DNA from: a virus
DNA length: 49,677 nt
Direction: 5' to 3' (one strand)
IMG/VR virus record: IMGVR_UViG_3300021963_004266
Coordinates: 1 to 49,677 of that record
The notes beneath the pieces were generated by a model. That model saw only the letters and a list, made by a program, of their open reading frames with translations, did not search any database and was not told the DNA's origin. Shown here piece after piece: positions 44,854 to 49,677 of the stretch. The position numbers were made by a program, and so were the translations under genes. Position 1 is the first letter of the stretch. The number at the start of each line of letters is the position of its first letter.

Positions 44854-45061
44854 TACCACAAAACGTAGTCTGGCAAAAACAATTAGCTGGCGTATAACTG
44901 GTAGTCTGGCTACGTTTGGTATTAGTTATCTTGTCATTGGTAGTCTAGTTATATCGGGTACCATTGCAATTATACAAATGACCTTTAATACTATTTTATA
45001 TTTTGTGCATGAACGTCTATGGAGTCGTATTTCTTGGGGTCAAACGCAGACTCTAGATTAG
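44846..45061 (+). CDS. DUF2061 membrane protein
   Basis: The 71-residue protein matches the DUF2061 family: RSLAKTISWRITGSLATFGISYLVIG, then a second hydrophobic stretch (SGTIAIIQMTFNTILYFVHERLW) ending WSRISWG. Two membrane segments are predicted. The start must be TTG 44846 or later, because an in-frame TAG lies at 44840-44842. This overlaps the previous gene by eight bases. Its last 71 bases are also the 3' end of the gene on the other strand. The function is unknown. Confidence 0.8.
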   Translation: MSDTTKRSLAKTISWRITGSLATFGISYLVIGSLVISGTIAIIQMTFNTILYFVHERLWSRISWGQTQTLD

Positions 45062-46160
45062 TAATAAGTTCATCCCATGCAAAGTCTAAGAGGTCCTGAC
45101 TATAGAATCTATTGTAATTGTATTCTAAGGTCGGGACCATTTCTAATAGCATCTCACTTAAATCATCTAGACTGCGATTACTTAAATCGTGTAACAATGC
45201 GCCAATTGCATGCATACGCTCTATGGGATCTTCTATATCGTCGTAGCTTTCGTCGAACCAATGGCCAAAAGTTTTAAATCCATATTCTTTTAAATACTTT
45301 AAATTGTGTGCGGGGCCTACTAGGATAAACGGCATTTGGCTTACAATAGGTTTAAAGATCTTTTCAGTTAAGTGACACTTGCGTTCCCAATAACAAGTTT
45401 CGGTAACCACATACACAAAGCTCTCTTGCGTTTGTTCTACAGCACTTAGCACAAAACTATGATTGGGTATGTGTGCATGATTTTGATAATCTATGCGTAA
45501 TGGCAATGGCGCGGCGGCGATGTTATCTACTGCTTCAACAAAGATTTCTTGCGTGATCAATCCATGATCTCTAGCTTCCGCTAAGTTACTCACATAATCT
45601 TTGTTGTTGTCTGGGCACACATCGTTAAAACTAACATATCCTTGATCTAATATATGTCGTTGTATTAGTTCACTAACAAACAAACTACGATAAACACGTT
45701 TACTACTGGTAAGTCTATTAAATGAAATATATTTCTTTTTTAGTATTCTATCTTTGGGACGTTTAAGTCTTGCGTCATATCTAACTCCACGAAACCAATC
45801 GTGTGCGGCAAATATGTGATGAAAGTAATATACCACCGGACACCTATACATTTGTTGGACAGCATCAACATCATCGCTGTTCTTTTCGGTAGTAACCAAA
45901 ATGAACTGCTGTCCCTGTGCATAATTACAACATACGTGGGCAAACAATTTAAGATTGTTTTTAAGAGAAACGGGCTCTTGGTCATGACATAAAAATAACG
46001 GTCCACGATTACCTGCCCAGTGGCTCATATCCCTGCTTAGATTTTCTAAATCTTCTGGACGAGTTGACCCATAAGGAATTAGGTAAAGTACTCTCGGATC
46101 TGCTACAATAGTGTCTAAGTACTGAAATATATTTTCGTAATGACTATTAAGATTATACAT
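44991..46160 (-). CDS. Glycosyltransferase-like protein
   Basis: The 389-residue protein has an N-terminal region with VLYLIPYGSTRPEDLENL and LFLCHDQEPVSL. Its C-terminal nucleotide-sugar region reads FVYVVTETCYWERKCHLTEKIFKPIVSQMPFILVG, then GFKTFGHWFDESYDDI. The TEKIFKPI...PFI pattern is the donor-binding signature seen in GT-B enzymes of the fucosyltransferase type (GT10-like) and related phage proteins. No signal peptide or membrane segment. Its start codon overlaps that of the divergent gene at 46159, and its 3' end runs 71 bases into the DUF2061 gene. The class of enzyme is likely; the sugar is unknown. Confidence 0.65.
   Translation of the reverse strand: MYNLNSHYENIFQYLDTIVADPRVLYLIPYGSTRPEDLENLSRDMSHWAGNRGPLFLCHDQEPVSLKNNLKLFAHVCCNYAQGQQFILVTTEKNSDDVDAVQQMYRCPVVYYFHHIFAAHDWFRGVRYDARLKRPKDRILKKKYISFNRLTSSKRVYRSLFVSELIQRHILDQGYVSFNDVCPDNNKDYVSNLAEARDHGLITQEIFVEAVDNIAAAPLPLRIDYQNHAHIPNHSFVLSAVEQTQESFVYVVTETCYWERKCHLTEKIFKPIVSQMPFILVGPAHNLKYLKEYGFKTFGHWFDESYDDIEDPIERMHAIGALLHDLSNRSLDDLSEMLLEMVPTLEYNYNRFYSQDLLDFAWDELITNLESAFDPKKYDSIDVHAQNIK
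46101..46109 (+). promoter_or_regulatory. Possible extended -10 promoter for the 46159 gene
   Basis: TGCTACAAT matches the extended -10 form TGnTATAAT with one change, about 50 bases before ATG 46159. There is no good -35, and it lies inside the opposite gene. Confidence 0.3.
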
Positions 46161-47994
46161 GTTTGATGTTTTTTACTTTGGCCCTAAGCCAAATTTATTT
46201 GAATTTGAAAAGCCTGCAACAGACTTAGATGATGCTGCGGCACAAAGCCGCACGGGTAGCTACTGGTATATTTATGGGGGTAACGACTACTCAAACTTTG
46301 ATTTTGATTGGCGCCCTGCACCTTGGGAGAGTACGCACGTACATGTATTCCCTAGTCAACATCAACGCAACGGCGAAGTCTACTTTGCTAATCCCACAAC
46401 AGTACATAATCGTGAATGGAACTTTAGACAAGAATCAACAGTGACACGCCTGGCAGAACGAGATCGTTGGATCGTACCACAAGGGGTTAATGACAGTATG
46501 TTTGATTATTCATGGCACCCAGATCGCACTGAACCCGACTACGAATATCGCTTTGGTACACAGTGGCAAAAGGAAGGTGGACCAATATATCCTGGACAAG
46601 CAGGTGTAAAGTATATGCATGATCAACGTATTAAGGCCGGTGCTACGCAGATATTCTACATGGACTTTATGAACTCTACGTTCAATAGATTCCAATTTGA
46701 TTTATTACGAGTAGATCATCCTAGTATAAAGAAAACACGTTATGTAGATAATCATCTTAATGTATTTAAACGCATTATGAATTTAGCCACCACAGAGTTT
46801 GTGTGGATTATTAGTAGTATCTGCGACTACAACCAATTTGACTTTACATGGCATCCTCCGGAAGAGCAACGTGAAATGATACATTGTTTTCCTACCGGAT
46901 ATGAAAAACGTGGCGACACATTCTACGTTCATGTGCCTAGCTTTAAACAACAGATGATTGATTTAGAATTATTAGATTGGTTTAATGTTATTAACTATTG
47001 CAAAGATCAAACAGTGGAAAGGTTTGATACTCCGGTGCATGTCTACGATTCGGATAACCTTGTTGACGTAATTAAAAATTATGAATTTAAAACCCCGTAT
47101 GCGTTGTTTACCAACCAACCCGACACCCGATTCACAGAATCTACTTGCTTGTGGAGTAAGAAAGACCGCACGGTTCAACGTTGTAGTGTCAGCGGTGCTA
47201 CATGTTTAGTACCCCGCGATATCAAGGAGTATTTAGACACACAAATCTACGATTATCCCTACCTTGAGGACTCGGTATTGCGTATTAACGAATACGATAG
47301 GCGATCAAAGAATCCCTGGATGGACATTGTGTTTATCAGTAACGGGGAACCATTGGAACAAAAGCACTTTGAACATTTGGTGTACACCAGTAACAACTAT
47401 GACGTGAAATGGATACGTGGAGTCAATGGGCGCACAGAAGCCATACGTGCAGCCGCAGAAGCCAGTGCCACACCTTGGTTCTTTTGTGTGCCTGCAAAGC
47501 TAGCAGTTGACACTAAATTTGATTGGTATTGGATGCCTGATTACTACCAGGGACCCAAGCACTATGTGTTCACTGCACATAATCCTGTGAATGGATTGGA
47601 GTACGGGCATCAAGCAATGGTATGTTACAATCGTAATTTAGTATTAAACACCACTGATCCGGGCATTGACTTTACACTAAGTCAATCACACGAAGTTGTT
47701 CCTATCAGTTCTGGCGTGGCCGAGTTCAACAGCGATCCATGGACCACTTGGCGTACAGCATTTCGTGAAGTAGTTAAACTGCGACATTATATGACCGTAG
47801 ATCCTACACTGGAAACCGAACACCGGTTGCATACTTGGTGTACAGTTGCACGGGGTCCTAACGCAGAATGGTCGTTGCGTGGATCAAAAGATGCCACCGA
47901 GTACTATAATGCAGTCGGTGGCAATTATGACGAGATTATGAAAACCTATAGCTGGGCTTGGTTACAAAATCACTTTAAACGTTGTTGCCAATAA
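46159..47994 (+). CDS. Multi-module glycosyltransferase-like protein with repeated FDxxWxP motifs
   Basis: The 611-residue protein contains four copies of F-D-[FYW]-x-W-x-P: FDFDWRP at 47-53, FDYSWHP at 115-121, FDFTWHP near 228 and FDWYWMP near 454. Each is preceded by a hydrophobic strand with a tryptophan (SYWYIYGG, DRWIVPQG, FVWIISS, PWFFCVP). This suggests repeated modules built on one glycosyltransferase-like core. The C-terminal third (IVFISNGEP, VNGRTEAIRAAAEAS, AHNPVNGLEYGHQAMVCY, PWTTWRTAFREVVK) aligns with the protein at 29480. In place of DxD the modules carry other residues, so some copies may bind rather than transfer. Its 3' end overlaps the epimerase gene by 25 bases, tail to tail. 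Confidence 0.65.
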   Translation: MFDVFYFGPKPNLFEFEKPATDLDDAAAQSRTGSYWYIYGGNDYSNFDFDWRPAPWESTHVHVFPSQHQRNGEVYFANPTTVHNREWNFRQESTVTRLAERDRWIVPQGVNDSMFDYSWHPDRTEPDYEYRFGTQWQKEGGPIYPGQAGVKYMHDQRIKAGATQIFYMDFMNSTFNRFQFDLLRVDHPSIKKTRYVDNHLNVFKRIMNLATTEFVWIISSICDYNQFDFTWHPPEEQREMIHCFPTGYEKRGDTFYVHVPSFKQQMIDLELLDWFNVINYCKDQTVERFDTPVHVYDSDNLVDVIKNYEFKTPYALFTNQPDTRFTESTCLWSKKDRTVQRCSVSGATCLVPRDIKEYLDTQIYDYPYLEDSVLRINEYDRRSKNPWMDIVFISNGEPLEQKHFEHLVYTSNNYDVKWIRGVNGRTEAIRAAAEASATPWFFCVPAKLAVDTKFDWYWMPDYYQGPKHYVFTAHNPVNGLEYGHQAMVCYNRNLVLNTTDPGIDFTLSQSHEVVPISSGVAEFNSDPWTTWRTAFREVVKLRHYMTVDPTLETEHRLHTWCTVARGPNAEWSLRGSKDATEYYNAVGGNYDEIMKTYSWAWLQNHFKRCCQ

Positions 47995-48938
47995 GGGCTT
48001 TCTGTAAACCAGCGATGGTAACGCTGAAAGCCTTCTTCTACATCTACAATAGGATCAAATCCAAAATCTCTACGAGCAGCGTCGATATTCAATGCACCTC
48101 GACTAGGGAAGTCAGCATCTTTATCTTTAACAATTAATCTTCCGCCACCGGCTAATTTCAATGCTAGTTGTGCAGCCTGCAACAATGTAGTGCTGTGACT
48201 CTTTGTAATATTATAAGTCTTGTTATTGGTATTTTCACTCAACGTGGCCTGTACAATACCACGTGCGGCATCTTCAACATAGGTAAAGTCTAACGTCTCT
48301 CCTGCCCCATTAACGTTGAGAGTGCTTCCTCGCATGGCCGCGAGCATAAATTTTGATACGACTCGATCCTCAACGTCGTACTCACCGTAAACAGCACTAG
48401 GGCGAATAATAGTGTGGTTAAAGCAACCACGGCGGCTATAATCTTTAACCAACCATTCCCCGGCAAGTTTAAGAATGCCATACTGACCTTGTGGACAGCA
48501 GTTGTAATCTTCTGTAACATCATCTTTGAAATCTCCATAAACCATTGAACTACTAATATAAACAAACTTTGGAATCTTAAATGCTTTGGCAAGTTCTAAA
48601 AGATTAACTAATCCAGTACTCATGACTTCTGATCCCACAACAGGATTTTGGTTAACTACTTTTTGTCTAGGAAAACTAGCCAAATGTATCACAGCATCAC
48701 AGTCATGAAATGCTCTAAAGAAATCTTCAATAGGTTTTTGTTCCCTGATATCTAAATGGTGCACAGGAGTGTCCATCCGAGCCAGGCGAGATTGATTTAA
48801 ATATTCTAGTTCAGATTTATCTAAGAATCCATAGTCTGTTATGCTGTCAATGACAAAGCAATCGTGACCTAGTTTTTTGAGTTGCAGAACAACATTGTGA
48901 CCAATAAACCCTGCGCCGCCAGTTACAATAAATTTCAT
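47970..48938 (-). CDS. NAD-dependent sugar-nucleotide epimerase/dehydratase
   Basis: The 322-residue protein is an extended short-chain dehydrogenase. It shows the NAD-binding TGGAGFIG at 7-14, an acidic VIDSITDYG after strand 2, AVIHLAS, the catalytic SSS...VYG followed by YGILK (YxxxK), [10 protein letters not shown] and the C-terminal [14 protein letters not shown]. These are hallmarks of GalE-like NDP-sugar epimerases or dehydratases. It probably prepares an activated sugar for the nearby glycosyltransferase-like enzymes. The start overlaps the thymidylate synthase stop by four bases (ATGA), so the two are cotranscribed from beyond the right edge of the window. Confidence 0.88.
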   Translation of the reverse strand: MKFIVTGGAGFIGHNVVLQLKKLGHDCFVIDSITDYGFLDKSELEYLNQSRLARMDTPVHHLDIREQKPIEDFFRAFHDCDAVIHLASFPRQKVVNQNPVVGSEVMSTGLVNLLELAKAFKIPKFVYISSSMVYGDFKDDVTEDYNCCPQGQYGILKLAGEWLVKDYSRRGCFNHTIIRPSAVYGEYDVEDRVVSKFMLAAMRGSTLNVNGAGETLDFTYVEDAARGIVQATLSENTNNKTYNITKSHSTTLLQAAQLALKLAGGGRLIVKDKDADFPSRGALNIDAARRDFGFDPIVDVEEGFQRYHRWFTESPYWQQRLK

Positions 48939-49677
48939 ACAGCCATTTCTGCTTTAATAGCACCGTGACTAGTATACCCATCAAGTCTGATATCTTGCGG
49001 TTTAAACCTGTTAATGTCTGTGATATCAGGGTTTAACCAAAGTTGGGGGGCCGGTAAGGGTTCACGTGTTAGCTGTTCTTTTACCTGCTCTACATGATTT
49101 AAGTATATGTGTGCGTCACCTAGAGTATGAACAAACTCTCCTACACCCAAATCGCACACTTGAGCTATCATCGCTGTTAAGAGGGAGTAGCTTGCGATGT
49201 TAAAGGGTACACCTAAAAACATGTCACAACTTCGTTGATACATCTGACAGCTCAATTTATTATTGCTTACATAAAATTGAGCCATTACATGACACGGGGG
49301 CAAGGCCATCAAGTCTAACTCTCCGGGATTCCATGCTGATAATATATGTCTTCGTCCGTTCGGGTCTTTTTTTATACCTTCTATTAACATAGATAGTTGG
49401 TCGACCTCTTTGATATGTAATGTACTGTGACGATTGTATGTGCTACCAAAATCGTCTTTAAATGTTTCTTTTTTGTGTTCCACAGGAGTGCGCCAATGAC
49501 GCCATTGTACTCCGTATACACGACCTAAGTCGCCTTCGAACTTGGCCTTAGGTTTCCAGTATGGTGCTAATGCATTTGGTGTCCAGATAGTAACAGCGCC
49601 ATCTCTTGTGCCGTGTGTGAGTTCTGCTAATCTACGTTCATCACCTGATCCTTCGATAAACCATAATAGTTCACCAA
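48935..49677 (-). CDS. thyA: Thymidylate synthase, N-terminus beyond the window
   Basis: The frame is open to the right edge (first full codon ends at 49675). It reads [20 protein letters not shown], then [25 protein letters not shown], and continues through the GTG at 49483, which is internal and not the start. The catalytic cysteine is in [34 protein letters not shown] supplies the dUMP-binding region, with the asparagine typical of dUMP rather than dCMP enzymes. [16 protein letters not shown] and the C-terminal IKAEMAV complete the family pattern. It converts dUMP to dTMP for phage DNA synthesis; a dUMP hydroxymethylase cannot be excluded by eye. Confidence 0.94.
   Translation of the reverse strand, partial: GELLWFIEGSGDERRLAELTHGTRDGAVTIWTPNALAPYWKPKAKFEGDLGRVYGVQWRHWRTPVEHKKETFKDDFGSTYNRHSTLHIKEVDQLSMLIEGIKKDPNGRRHILSAWNPGELDLMALPPCHVMAQFYVSNNKLSCQMYQRSCDMFLGVPFNIASYSLLTAMIAQVCDLGVGEFVHTLGDAHIYLNHVEQVKEQLTREPLPAPQLWLNPDITDINRFKPQDIRLDGYTSHGAIKAEMAV

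Noticed and set aside
49481-49483. GTG as the start of thymidylate synthase
   Set aside because: The frame upstream to the window edge encodes conserved ThyA sequence ([21 protein letters not shown]), so the start is outside the window.

Overview
This window is part of the genome of a large tailed phage with a contractile, T4-type tail (myovirus morphology). The evidence is the order gp5-like hub/spike, gp25-like wedge, gp6-like wedge, a giant baseplate-associated protein and a set of tail-fibre genes. The tail module resembles that of marine T4-like phages such as cyanophages and pelagiphages: the fibre genes share a typical N-terminal module, some end in peptidase S74 chaperone domains, and several genes follow a NATAAATA late-promoter-like motif. 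The DNA is AT-rich and genes are packed with almost no gaps. I see no tRNA, rRNA, integrase, insertion sequence or CRISPR array. The host cannot be named from this sequence alone.

Layout. (1) 1-6134, plus strand: the end of a structural gene, gp5-like spike, a putative virion muralytic protein, gp25 and gp6. (2) 6134-18021: an 11.2-kb gene for a 3,727-residue protein carrying seven FG-GAP-like units, then a small structural protein. (3) 18028-27166: seven fibre/adhesin or accessory genes, including three N-terminal paralogues and one glycine-rich adhesin-like protein. (4) 27167-27228: a near-consensus sigma70 promoter interlocked with a terminator-like hairpin. (5) 27229-45061: twenty plus-strand genes in which each start lies inside or touches the end of the gene before it. 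They encode three glycosyltransferase-like proteins, seven consecutive radical SAM proteins, three SGNH-hydrolase-like proteins around a carbamoyltransferase, a kinase/nucleotidyltransferase fusion, a DUF2061 membrane protein and small unknowns. (6) 44991-49677: a glycosyltransferase-like gene on the minus strand, a divergent plus-strand protein with repeated glycosyltransferase-like modules, and a minus-strand pair of thymidylate synthase (cut by the window end) and a sugar-nucleotide-type epimerase.

How it may work together. Regions 1-3 build the baseplate and host-recognition fibres and look late-transcribed. Region 5 looks like one early or middle transcription unit driven by a host-type promoter. 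Its enzyme set (radical chemistry, glycosyl transfer, carbamoyl transfer, ester hydrolysis or acyl transfer, nucleotide activation) would suit the stepwise making or remodelling of a glycan, a modified peptide or another decorated molecule. The substrate cannot be read from the sequence. The seven-gene radical SAM array is the most unusual part of the window.
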